The position numbers and the translations under genes are program-made. A model generated the notes under the pieces. It saw nothing but the letters and a program-made list of their open reading frames with translations. It made no database searches and was not told the origin of the DNA. 64,000 nt of DNA from Nectonema munidae (lineage: Eukaryota > Nematomorpha > Nectonematoida > Nectonematidae), in contig JAUIRK010000919.1 in the NCBI GenBank assembly GCA_030549495.1, forward strand, positions 1,361,001 to 1,425,000, read 5' to 3'. Below, piece by piece: positions 40,143-52,060 of the stretch (its first letter is position 1; each line of letters opens with the position of its first letter).

Positions 40143-40789
40143 TGTGGGCTTGTTGCTTCAAAGATCAATATCTAGAAGCACGGCAAATGGGAACCTATCA
40201 AGAGTCTGGTACACAATGCTAAAAATACCAAGAATTTCACTAAGACAACAAAATCTGAAAAGCACGGAGATGAGTGAATCAGTAGGGGGAAATAGTTGAA
40301 TTTTTAGTTCTTTTTTTAAATGAAATTATATTAATGTTACTTTTTCTCTTTACTACTTAATGAGTGGGTGTCTTTTAATCCCAAAACACCTAAAGCGTGA
40401 ATTTCAAATGCGATTATTACAAATATGCAATTAATTTTAAATTGTTCGAATCGATTTTTTTTCGCTTTTAAATTTAACTTTTTTAAAAATATTAAAAGTG
40501 GTTATTAAAGTATTTTATCATTTAGAAATTGACATCGTTTTACATTTTCGTAATCAACATGTTTTGATAAGCTTTAAAAGTATAAATTGATTGAACTTGG
40601 AATTTTTCCTATAATCTCCATGTTTCTCAGAAATTTCAGGAAAATAAAATATTACACAAATATAATTGGGTGTATATTCATATACATGGGGCAAATTAAC
40701 GTGTGATAATATAGGAAATGTTAAAGCATTTCCATGCAAAGGTAATACTTTTTAGATTGATTTTTTTCAGCCCTAACTTAAAATACCGA

Positions 40790-40805
40790 AGCCCTTTTTA
40801 GGGCT
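40790..40805 (+). promoter_or_regulatory. histone-type 3' stem-loop motif (copy 1)
   Basis: AGCCCTTTTTAGGGCT with flanks CCGA and ACATC. It fits the metazoan histone-mRNA stem-loop GGYYYUUYUNARRRCC at 14 of 16 positions. The two differences form a compensating A-U pair at the stem base. No histone reading frame is present upstream, so function is uncertain. Confidence 0.45.
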
Positions 40806-41279
40806 ACATCTTTCTCATTTTTAACTTATTTTTTGGCCTATCTGTTTGTTATAATTTATTTGTATACGTCTTTTTTATCAAATGAATAATTGAAGCTGCA
40901 AATGAAAGAAGAGCTTTTCTAAACTTGATATTGATAAAGTGACTGTTAAACAAAATTCAAGACAAAAATGTAATATATTTTGCAGATAATTCTTCTTCAA
41001 AGGACACTTAGCGTATCTATTCACTCAAAAAGTGGTGGTTTACGGTACGTTACGTTTCGAAATTTTATTACCGCTCGATAGTTTTTTTTTGTAAAATTTA
41101 TGGTTCCCAGTTACGTACGAAAAAAATCTTATTTCCTATAAATATCCAAGTTTGGTACGACTTCGATCTCGTTTTTTTATCGAAGCTTTGATATATTTTT
41201 TCTTGTTCCACTTAGATCAATTTATTGTACAATCATGTAATATACATAATCCATATAGAATATCATAAGATAGGCGTAA

Positions 41280-42610
41280 CAAAAATTATACACGTCTTTA
41301 GAGGTGCGTTTCGGTTGTGTTAGAGGTGTTAATTGTGGGTTATTGGCTGTGTGTGATGCGCGTTGATATAGGGCTTTAGTGTCGTGATTCAGTATTCTTC
41401 TTTGTGTTGTTGTTGGAGGTAGCTTGAGGCGTAATTAAATTACTTCCATGGAGAGTGAAGCTTGTCCACTTGGTGTATCCTTATGGATTATAAGGTATGG
41501 TAGCTTATTTCCTTCTCAGCACTTTTAAGTTTGGCATCCCTGAGGTGTTCCTTAAAGCGGGATAGGGAAGTCTTTTGGTTTCTCCAATATAGATACTATT
41601 ACACGGAAGCATTTTATCTTATAAATGATGTTGATGTGGTTGCATTTGTTGTTGCAATTTGATGGGTAGTGGATATGGTTTAGGTTTATTGGACAAATAG
41701 GTTTTGATTTAACGGCTTTTTTGGATATTTGTAATAGGGTGGTTATGTTTCTTGATGATCATTTCTATTTTTTGCATAGGGCGTTTTGGATAGGAGGTAG
41801 TATTAGAGGAGTACGAGTAGAAGAAAAATATAGTTCATCGAAGAATAGATATTTTATGGAACATATAGGGTACGGAAGGCTGAGAATTCGGAGTGCCATT
41901 TATTCAGGGTATGGGGGGGAGTATCTGTTTTGAAGAAAAATTGAATTAAGGTTTTCAATATCACTGCCCAGTAAGACTTTGGTATTGTTGATTTTCTATA
42001 TTCTTGGGATATGGCCGAGGTAGGTGGTATTTTTGATGTGCATAGAGTGGGCATAGTTATAATTAAGAAAAATGGATTTTTATGTGATGAATTAAATGTG
42101 TTGTTTACTATTTGGATCTGGATGTCTAAGTAATTAAGTTCTGTTTCGTTGGTTTCCTTGGAGCACTTGATATGTGGATCATGGTGGTTGGCGAATTCGA
42201 AAAATTCGTTAAGGTTATTAGAGGTGTTCCATAGAAAGAAAATTTCGTCGACATATCTGTGCCAGGTTTCATGGGGGAAATTAGGGTGCTAGGAGAGTTT
42301 TATTTCTAAGGAGTGTAAGTAAATATTGGATAAAATAGATGAAAGTTTACATCCCATGGGCAAGCCTTTAATTTGTTTGTAAAGGATTTGTTCATGGAAT
42401 CCAATGGAGGTCATTGTATAGGACGTGAGTGTGGGATTCCTTTAAAAGATCGGTGTTGTCGGTATCAAAAGGTGATATATCAAGGTGTTCTTCATTAAAA
42501 CTCTTTAAGAATATCAGGTTTCCAAATATATAAATAGTTTTATCATTTCTTGTATCACTCAAGTGAGTGTTGAAAGAACTTTTTCTGAGGCTAAATGACA
42601 AAATAGTTGA
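41280..42610 (-). mobile_element. Penelope-like element A relic (copy 1)
   Basis: Minus-strand relic of a second Penelope-like lineage. From the right: an RT segment with NDKTIYIFGNLIFLKSFNEE and ISPFDTDNTDLLKESHTHVL, the KGLPMGCKLSS block, then a RYVD-type catalytic block EIFFLWNTSNNLNEFFEF, a connecting region, and a GIY-YIG endonuclease block IYKIKCFLCNSIYIGETKR with SRFKEHLRDAKLKSAEKEIS near 41510-41640. It is broken, with several breaks. The sequence differs from element B throughout, so these are separate families brought together in one unit. Confidence 0.78.
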
Positions 42611-43067
42611 GAGCGCTCTTTTTATTACGATGTAATAATTGAATTTTTAATAAACTTTTCCAAATTTCTCCATTTTATATGAAATTTTTATTTCATTAAA
42701 TATCAAATTTGATGTTTTTTGAATTTTGCTTAACAAACTATGTTAAATCAAATAAAGTGCTCTAAACGAGTAATTTAAAAATATTGAAAATAAAAAACTT
42801 ATATAAATATGCATTTATTGAACTAAAGAATATTTAAAACGTTTATTTTCAAGGTAAATAACCTCGAAAGAATCTTTTTCCTCATGTTCCATTACGTTTT
42901 TTGCTTCAAACTTTTTTTTTAAATTTTGATACGTTTTATAAATATCGAGTTTTATTTTCTGATACGATTTTACGGTACATAAATGTGAAGTAAAAATTAT
43001 GAAATTTCTTCTCGACCGTAACGTAGGCCATCGCTTCTATCAAGGCCACACTAATTCTTGATCAATT

Positions 43068-44753
43068 ATCCCATGCATAGTAAACTTATGTGATATAGTG
43101 AATTTAAATTTATAGTGATTTTGAAAAAATTTAGTTCCATCAATACACCAAACATTTTGCAAAAATGAAAATTTGTTTATGTTTTTAAATGAGAAAAAAA
43201 ATCGTTAAAATTTTATATCAATGAATATTGTCAGACTCGCGTTAAAATTTTTTTTTAACAAAGATGACTATTAATCTTTATCAGTACGTTTGTTACATTT
43301 TGTAACATTTGAAAACTTTAATTTTTTCAAGTCAAGAAATTTTTTTTCAATAGCTATTTGGAATGAATATTTTAACTAGTTATTGAGTTTAAAAGCAAAA
43401 ATACTCTATTTGTTTAATATTTGAGCAGAGATATTTTTTATAACGTTCAATTGTTAAATTTAGTAAGTTACACTGAACATAATTAATTAAATAATTTTTG
43501 TTAAGAAAATTTGTTGATTATTATAATAAAAATATATTATCGAAACAAAATCAGTTGTTAAAAATGTACTTGATACGTTGGCATTTGCTGCTTATAAAAA
43601 CTTGAAAATATCAAATAAATTGCCGATAAACTATCTCATTTTTTATGCCTCCTATTATTTTGAAATTATTCTGAGAACAGACAGTTTCATTTTTAATAGT
43701 GAAAATTGCTTTATTAGTTTATTTTGTCTCCTTTCTCTCTTATGTTAATTATGTAGCAAATTTTTCAATCTTTAGTAAAAGGTAAGGGTAAAGGTACCGT
43801 GAATGTGTTTTCATTAACAAGGCACTGATGTACCGCTTATGTCAAACTATGAACAAATTGGTATCGATGAGAAATCGAACCCAGAGGCTTTCGTGCCGAG
43901 TCCATCTTTCATCCCATGCATAGTAAACTTATGTGACCTATAGTGAATTTAAATTTATAGTGATTTTGAAAAAATTTAGTTCCATCAATACACCAAACAT
44001 TTTGCAAAAATGAAAATTTGTTTATGTTTTTAAATGAGAAAAAAAATCGTTAAAATTTTATATCAATGAATATTGTCAGACTCGCGTTAAAATTTTTTTA
44101 ACAAAGATGACTATTAATCTTTATCAGTACGTTTGTTACATTTTGTAACATTTGAAAACTTTAATTTTTTCAAGTCAAGAAATTTTTTTTCAATAGCTAT
44201 TTGGGAATTAATATTTTTGACTAGCTATTCAGTTTAAAAGCAAAAATATTCTATTTGTTTAATATTTGAGCAGAGATATTTTTTATAACGTTCAATTGTT
44301 AAATTTAGTAAGTTACACTGTACATAATTAATTAAATAATTTTTGTTAAGAAAATTTGTTGATTATTATAATAAAAATATATTATCGAAACAAAATCAGT
44401 TGTTAAAAATGTACTTGATACGTTGGCATTTGCTGCTTATAAAAACTTGAAAATATCAAATAAAGTGCCGATAAACTATCTCATTTTTTATGCCTCCTAT
44501 TATTTTGAAATTATTCTGAGAACAGACAGTTTCATTTTAAATAGTGAAAATTGCTTTATTAGTTTATTTTGTCTCCTTTCTCTCTTATGTTAATTATGTA
44601 GCAAATTTTTCAATCTTTAGTAAAAGGTAAGGTAAAGGTACCGTGAGTGTGTTTTCATTGACAAGACACTGATGTACCGCTTATGTCAAACTATGAACAA
44701 ATTGGTATCGATGAGAAATCGAACCCAGAGGCTTTCGTGCCGAGTCCATCTTC
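43068..44753. repeat. 843-bp tandem duplication inside copy 1
   Basis: 43068-43910 and 43911-44753 are near-identical. The junction joins the interior of the SINE head (GAGTCCATCTT) to TCATCCCATGCATAG. Copies 2 and 3 have a single version. The shared bases at the junction are only about 5. Confidence 0.93.
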
Positions 44754-44785
44754 TCAACCAACCTGCCATGCCACCCATAGGGTAT
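44620..44785 (-). mobile_element. tRNA-derived SINE head (copy 1)
   Basis: Complement shows A box TGGCAGGTTGG and B box GGTTCGATTTC. The upstream duplicate at about 43780-43910 is cut at the duplication junction and lacks the A box. Confidence 0.72.
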
Positions 44786-45939
44786 GCTATAGTGGATACG
44801 TCAAATTAGTTTTCAAAAAACTTAAGTTATGCTGTAAAAATTTTTTGTTTTTGTTGAAGCTCTATAACTTTTTCTGGTAGGTTTTTTTTCCTTAAAAGTT
44901 ATTATAAAAGGCAAATCATTGCAAAAGGTTAAAAGTGGTTATTTTAAAAAACAATTATTTTAAAAACAAGTTAACCAATCGCGGTTTGCCCTGTTGTGAA
45001 TCATACATGCTTTCCATACATTTTCAAACTGTCTTTTTTATTCCACCTTACCATGTTTTTATCAATCCCTTGACATTTTAAAACAGTTCTTGATAAGATT
45101 TTTAATTCTTCCTTAAATTTGATATAAAAAAAGAGATCTTTTTGTATTGGAAGCTTTTTTTGCCAAAGCCAAATACCATTAAAATTTTTTAGCATATTGT
45201 AAGTCTTATTTTTGTAATTTGTGATATAGCAAATAATTATGAGCTATCTTTAAATTTCTCATATTGTGCGGGAATACGTCAAGAATGATATGTTTAATTA
45301 AGATATTAAAAGACATCACATTAAATTTTTTTAGCTCATTTAATTATTTTTTAAGACGATGACATCAACGGTTTCTTTTAAAGATGTCAAAAAATCAATT
45401 AATTTAATTAATTTATTTGAATTTTTTGAAATTAAGTAAAATGTACAAATATAAAATAAAATTTTAGATGGCCTAAAACAAAATAAGTAAAATAAATTTA
45501 AAAAATATAAGCCAAAAATTTTATGAAATTTGAAGAAAAAGAATCAAGCAAAAAAGTAAAATTAAAAAAAGTTGTGATCAAAATTAACAGTAGCTGCCAA
45601 TAAGCTATTTATGTATTAGTTGCTTTTGTGAATTAACTTTGCACTAGCATTTTCATACTGATTTTATTGGCTTTACTTATTTTTTACAAAATACATCGTA
45701 GATATGCCAGAACATCAATCAAAACTCATTTTAGTTTTGTAAGAATGAAGACTAGATTTTCAAATATAAAGTTTGTTAAATAAGTTGAAATAGTTCAAAA
45801 AGGAACAAAGAATTTTTATTATCAAAAACGATATATTTCGGAATGATGACGTACTTTATCAAGTACTAATATAAAGGTAATGTGGAAAGATTAATCCAAA
45901 CGCACAAGGAACAAGAGATATTTTGGGGATGAGGTGCAT

Positions 45940-47045
45940 AGTATTTTTGTATTTTCGAAGTCGAAAGAATGTGTGGGATAGGTTATTAGGGGTTGAAGCA
46001 GCATATTGTTATGGAGGTTCAGTTCAGCGTTCTGTTTATGCCTTGAGACGAGGTATTGTTGTTCTTTGATACGAATTTGCAGCAGTCTGTCGGTCTTGCC
46101 TATGTATGTAGTAGTGCAACCAATGCAGTTTATTTTGTATACACAGTTACTGGTTTTGAGACGATCATAATTCTCACGAAAAGTGTTTGAAGTTGGTGTA
46201 AGGGATTGTTAGGCTTGGGAATCAAAGTGACGTTGTGAGTACATAGTGCGGTTTAAGTTTGTTGAAATAAAAAGTGTCGAAGTTGTGGATTATGAAAGTT
46301 TTTTTGTGGGTTGAATACGAAAATTGTAAACTCTCTAAAATATTTTCCGATCAAAATTTTATCTTTATCTTCCAAACTTTTTGGGACGAACGTAGTGAGT
46401 TTTTAATTACATATTTGGGATAGTTATTTGACTCTAAAATAGATTTGACATTGTTCACTTCCATTTCTAGTGTCTCGGAATTAGATGAAAGATAAAATGA
46501 GCGGTTAAAAGGCGTTTCAGATCATTTTTGTGCAAAGGGGTGTTTGGATAAGAAGTTTAAGTATCGTTATGTGTGAATAGGTTCGTGACAGCGCAATCTA
46601 AAAAGGGTAGGGTCATGTTTTTTTTATTCAACCCTGAATTTTAAACATTCATGGAAATTATTGAGGGTTGAGTGGAACAGGTTAATATGGTTTTTGTTCA
46701 TAATGCAAAAAATGTCATCCACATAGCGGGCATAAAATTTTAAGAAGTAGTTGGAGACTAGAGAGTCTTCAAAGGATTCCAAAACTAGGAAATATACTGG
46801 AAGAAACTACCGAACATACATCAATCAAGATGGAATTCGCGTGCAATATACGTTTTTATAGCATTTTTCCTTTTGCCCGATTGGCGTAGCATCCTCGGAA
46901 CAGCATGCTAGTTCATCTCTTATGAGTGGGCTGACGCTTGGTTTCATACGCAGCACTACAACGAAAGCATCTTTAACAACAAGACAAAGTGCAAGAAGGC
47001 AATAAATTGATTGAGGAGACACTGGAAAGTTGAAAAATCAATAAT
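45940..47045 (-). mobile_element. Penelope-like element B relic (copy 1)
   Basis: Same element as in the inverted arm, opposite strand: FYARYVDDIFCIMNKNHINL near 46690-46735 and a GIY-YIG block CVYKINCIGCTTTYIGKTDR near 46080-46150. Broken, with several breaks. Its upstream part (46825-47022) encodes SIYCLLALCLVVKDAFVVVL. Confidence 0.78.
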
Positions 47046-47282
47046 TGATATTCCAAGATCCAACCAAAATATGTATGTGCGGTAAAACTTATAGAGGAAT
47101 TACATAGGTGCTCAAAAAATTTTGGATTTTTAAACCTAAAGTTAGGAAAAAAATTTTTTTAATTTTTTTTATTATCCCTTTACTTATCTCTATTATTATC
47201 TTTTGTGCAAATAAATTTTCTTTAATTTTAATGATTACCTTCTTAAATAAAATAACTAAGTTCTGAGATTTTTAAAAAATTT

Positions 47283-47492
47283 TTGTCAACGTGCAGAGGG
47301 AAGTTTTTTTGTAAAATGCAAAATAATAGTATTTTTAAATTACACATAAAAGTTCCTCGTTTGCAAGTGGTTTCATCAAAAAATAATTTTTGTAATTACC
47401 CTGGTGAGTACCCACAGCAAAACTGCTCCCTGAAGCAAAAATCTCCACATACCAAGCACCTTTTTATGACGGAAAAGGATTGTGAAAATTGA
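47283..47492 (+). other. conserved open frame of unknown function (copy 1)
   Basis: About 69 codons, KLHIKVPRLQVVSSKNNFCN and CSLKQKSPHTKHLFMTEKDC, the counterpart of 30241-30495. No domain recognised. Confidence 0.3.
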
Positions 47493-47657
47493 ATGTTACC
47501 CTGGTAAATTTAAAGGAAGTAAAATATTAAGGTATGAAAAAGAAAAAACAGATTTAAAAATTCTTTATTAATAATTAAGTATTTATTCACAAAAATAAGT
47601 CGTAGCGAATAATTAATAAAGTACAACAATTTTTTTATAAATTTTAAACACAATTAT

Positions 47658-47840
47658 TCAATATTTGATAAAAATATACTCTTTAAGGTATTCATAGAAT
47701 TCTCGGACATTTGAATTTAACTTTGTTTTTAATAACTTTTTTGCTTCCTTTGATTTGCTGGGGATATCAAAAGTGGTTTTCGCTAGATCTACACTTTTTA
47801 TATAAAGATTTAAATTCGTAGAGTGATATAAAAACTCCAT
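47658..47840 (-). other. conserved open frame in the linker (copy 1)
   Basis: The frame also stays open upstream of the ATG (IWESFYFRQICNA), and the ATG has a good context (GCCATGG). Peptide: EFLYHSTNLNLYIKSVDLAK then KSKEAKKLLKTKLNSNVREF. It is kept in copy 2 at 56523-56720. It lies upstream of element B on the same strand and could be a remnant of its N-terminal part. No domain recognised. Confidence 0.35.
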
Positions 47841-48476
47841 GGCATTGCAAATTTGTCGAAAGTAAAAAGATTCCCATATCCTTCGCGTAAAATAAACAGC
47901 ATATCTTTTAAATCATTTCAATATTAGAGCCTATTCTTTTTCCTTAAAATAAGTTAAACAAATCTGGCTATAGGAGAAAAAAATTTAAATCCGCCATTAC
48001 TGAAAATTGCATTAAACGAAAATCAAATTACAAAAAAATTCAAATTATATTAAATTTAATAATTAAAAATCTTCTTCTTAATTTCAAAAATATATTTTTT
48101 AATTTAAAAAGTTGTTTTAATAAATAATCAATATATATATACACAGTTTTAAGTATTGTTTCTTTATTTATTGTAGCGCATTATTATTATTGTAACCGGG
48201 TAACACTCCATTAAATATTACTACGCCGCCAGCGTATAACTTATTTCAACTCAATTACAGATTACTACGCCATTCAAAATTTTTAAAAATCAAATGAAGT
48301 ATTGTATATATATAACTATTATTTTATATTTTAAAAAATAAATTTCTATTTTTATAATTTTATTTATTATTATTCTCATTCAATTTAAATTTTTTCTAAA
48401 AATTTTCGTCTGTTTTATATTTTACAAAATCTAACTACGTACAAGACTTTATCTAAGACTAACACTTTTGGCGCTT

Positions 48477-48591
48477 TATACCAAAGATCCGACGTTTAAT
48501 ATCCAAAAGATATAAAAGATATGGTGTTGGTACTTCATAACAAAGATCCGACGTGTAATATTCAAAAGATATAAAAGATATGGTGTTGGCA
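48477..48591. repeat. 60-bp tandem duplication in unit (copy 2)
   Basis: Same two-unit structure as at 39018-39132. Confidence 0.9.
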
Positions 48592-49454
48592 ATCTTAAAT
48601 TGGACGATTTGTTCGCAAGACTAAATTCAACTTTAAATACACACTGTCTTCAACTCACTACCAGAAGAAAGTTACAAAGTGTCGAGTTTATTTACCTAAA
48701 AGATATAACCTGCACCGCTTATATCTAAATATGTGCAATGATGTTTGAAATTCTTGTATTCGACTCAGAAACCTTCATGATACAAGCCAGGTTCTAGTCA
48801 AGACTACAAAAATTACAAGAAAGATTTTATTGATCTTTTATTTTCAGTAAGAACTTTTTAAAGCTTTAATTTTAAAAGCCTACCAGGCTGAATTTTTCTT
48901 ATTGTTTTCAATATTTTTTTTAATTGTATAAAATAAATTTATTTATCTCTAATAAATTGTACGCTAAATTTCCTTATTTGATATTTTAGTTTGTATACTA
49001 AAATTACGACAACTAGTTTAGTCAGAGTTTTTAAATACATGCCACTACTCTTGTTTTGACCTAGAGACTTCCGATTTTTCACCTTCTCTCCGCATTAAAT
49101 ATTTAGCTAACGGATTTTTAAAAATATTATTTATATAACAAAGTTAAAATTCAGGTAAGCACATAGATGACCAATAGTCACAGGACTAGAGTCCTTTTTA
49201 TAGTTAAGGGACAATTCGACACAGGATACTTAAGCTTTCATAATGTCTATATATTTAAAAGCCGAGACTGAAGTTGTATATTGGCGGGACTGCTTAAACA
49301 TATTTTACTTTACCACTTAGTAATGCATTCTTTGAGAGAGATTAAATGTGATTTTCAAGGTCTTAAAAACTTCGGGACTAATTTAAGATAAAATCTTAAC
49401 AGAGTCATATAACAAGTATTTATACCGATAGTAGAGTGAGTAACAAGAAACACT

Positions 49455-49594
49455 TTAACCCTTTCATTACCAGAAAAACAAGACAATATTTATTAAAAAG
49501 CAGAAGATTCATATACAAAACTATTTGAAAAAGCAGACGAAGGTAAAATTGTTTATGTATCATATATTATACACTGGTCACGAAAGGGTTTTAA
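49455..49594. mobile_element. possible piggyBac-like MITE (copy 2)
   Basis: Identical ends to 40003-40142; see that entry for the weakness at the right border. Confidence 0.4.
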
Positions 49595-50241
49595 TGTGGG
49601 CTTGTTGCTTCAAAGATCAATATCTAGAACCACGGCAAATGGGAACCTAACAAGAGTCTGGTACACAATGCTAAAAATACCAAGAATTTCACTAAGACAA
49701 CAAAATCTGAAAAGCACGGAGATGAGTGAATCAGTAGGGGGAAATAGTTGAATTTTTAGTTCTTTTTTTAAATGAAATTATATTAATGTTACTTTTTCTC
49801 TTTACTACTTAATGAGTGGGTGTCTTTTAATCCCAAAACACCTAAAGCGTGAATTTCAAATGCGATTATTACAAATATGCAATTAATTTTAAATTGTTCG
49901 AATCGATTTTTTTTCGCTTTTAAATTTAAGTTTTTTAAAAATATTAAAAGTGGTTATTAAAGTATTTTATCATTTAGAAATTGACATCGTTTTACATTTT
50001 CGTAATCAACATGTTTTGATAAGCTTTAAAAGTATAAATTGATTGAACTTGGAATTTTTCCTATAATCTCCATGTTTCTCAGAAATTTCAGGAAAATAAA
50101 ATATTACACAAATATAATTGGGTGTATATTCATATACATGGGGCAAATTAACGTGTGATAATATAGGAAATGTTAAAGCATTTCCATGCAAAGGTAATAC
50201 TTTTTAGATTGATTTTTTTCAGCCATAACTTAAAATACCGA

Positions 50242-50257
50242 AGCCCTTTTTAGGGCT
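50242..50257 (+). promoter_or_regulatory. histone-type 3' stem-loop motif (copy 2)
   Basis: AGCCCTTTTTAGGGCT unchanged from copy 1. Confidence 0.45.
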
Positions 50258-50754
50258 ACATCTTTCTCATTTTTAACTTATTTTTTTGGCCTATCTGTTT
50301 GTTATAATTTATTTGTATACGTCTTTTTTATCAAATGAATAATTGAAGCGGCAAATGAAAGAAGAGCTTTTCTAAACTTGATATTGATAAAGTGACTGTT
50401 AAACAAAATTCAAGACAAAAATGTAATATATTTTGCAGATAATTCTTCTTCAAAGGACACTTAGTATATCTATTCACTCAAAAAGTGGTGGTTTACGGTA
50501 CGTTACGTTTCGAAATTTTATTACCGCTCGATAGTTTTTTTTTGTAAAATTAATGGTTCCCAGTTACGTACGAAAAAATCTTATTTCCTATAAATATCCA
50601 AGTTTGGTACGACTTCGATCTCGTTTTTTTATCGAAGCTTTGATATATTTTTTCTTGTTCCACTTAGATCAATTTATTGTACAATCATGTAATATACATA
50701 ATCCATATAGAATATCATAAGATAGGCGTAACAAAAATTATACACGTCTTTATT

Positions 50755-52060
50755 AAAAATAAAAGAGGTGGGTTTCGGTTGTGTTAGAGGTGTTAATTGT
50801 GGGTTATTGGCTGTGTGTGATGCGCGTTGATATAGGGCTTTAGTGTCGTGATTCAGTATTCTTCTTTGTGTTGTTGTTGGAGGTAGCTTGAGGCGTAATT
50901 AAATTACTTCCATGGAGAGTGAAGCTTGTCCACTTGGTGTATCCTTATGGATTATAAGGTATGGTAGCTTATTTCCTTCTCAGCACTTTTAAGTTTGGCA
51001 TCCCTGAGGTGTTCCTTAAAGCGGGATAGGGAAGTCTTTTGGTTTCTCCAATATAGATACTATTACACAGGAAGCATTTTATCTTATAAATGATGTTGAT
51101 GTGGTTGCATTTGTTGTTGCAATTTGATGGGTAGTGGATATGGTTTAGGTTTATTGGACAAATAGGTTTTGATTTAACGGCTTTTTTGGATATTTGTAAT
51201 AGGGTGATTATGTTTCTTGATGATCATTTCTATTTTTTGCATAGGGCGTTTTGGATAGGAGGTAGTATTAGAGGAGTACGAGTAGAAGAAAAATATAGTT
51301 CATCGAGGAATAGATATTTTATGGAACATATAGGGTACGGAAGGCTGAGAATTCGGAGTGCCATTTATTCAGGGTATGGGGGGGGGGGGGGGGGAGTATC
51401 CGTTTTGAAGAAAAATTGAATTAAGGTTTTCAATATCACTGCCCAGTAAGACTTTGGTATTGTTGATTTTCTATATTCTTGGGATATGGCCGAGGTAGGT
51501 GGTATTTTTGATGTGCATAGAGTGGGCATAGTTGTAATTAAGAAAAATGGATTTTTATGTGATGAATTAAATGTGTTGTTTACTATTTGGATCTGGATGT
51601 CTAAGTAATTAAGTTCTGTTTCGTTGGTTTCCTTGGTGAACTTGATATGTGGATCATGGTGGTTGCGAATTCGAAAAATTCGTTAAGGTTATTAGAGGTG
51701 TTCCATAGAAAGAAAATTTCGTCGACATATCTGTGCCAGGTTTCATGGGGGAAATTAGGGTGCTAGGAGAGTTTTATTTCTAAGGAGTGTAAGTAAATAT
51801 TGGATAAAATAGATGAAAGTTTGTTTGTAAAGGATTTGTTCATGGAATATGAGGTTATTGTGTAGGACGTGAGTGTGGGATTCCTTTAAAAGATCGGTGT
51901 TGTCGGTATCAAAAGGTGATATATCAAGGTGTTCTTCATTAAAACTCTTTAAGAATATCAGGTTTCCAAATATATAAATAGTTTTATCATTTCTTGTATC
52001 ACTCAAGTGAGTGTTGAATGAACTTTTTCTGAGGCTAAAAGACAAAATAGTTGAAAGCGC
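50755..52060 (-). mobile_element. Penelope-like element A relic (copy 2)
   Basis: Same order of RT and GIY-YIG blocks as in copy 1. A G-run at 51379-51394 is about twice as long as in copy 1. Broken, with several breaks. Confidence 0.75.

Larger units (their letters stand above)
38591..48051 (+). repeat. array unit, copy 1 (9.46 kb)
   Basis: Inner segment 38591-42681, arm 42682-about 47505, linker to 48051. Longer than the other copies because of an 843-bp internal duplication (43068-43910 / 43911-44753), partly offset by loss of about 275 bp near 47508. Its left end is the head-to-head junction with the inverted arm. Confidence 0.95.

Noticed and set aside
40554-40739. 61-codon minus-strand frame repeated in all three units
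   Set aside because: It is identical because the units are recent copies; it has no domain and AT-rich composition, and the repeat explains it.
38591-48051. Hammerhead ribozyme motif of the kind found in some Penelope-like elements
   Set aside because: I looked for CTGANGA and GAAA cores on both strands of the unit and found no arrangement with pairing stems.
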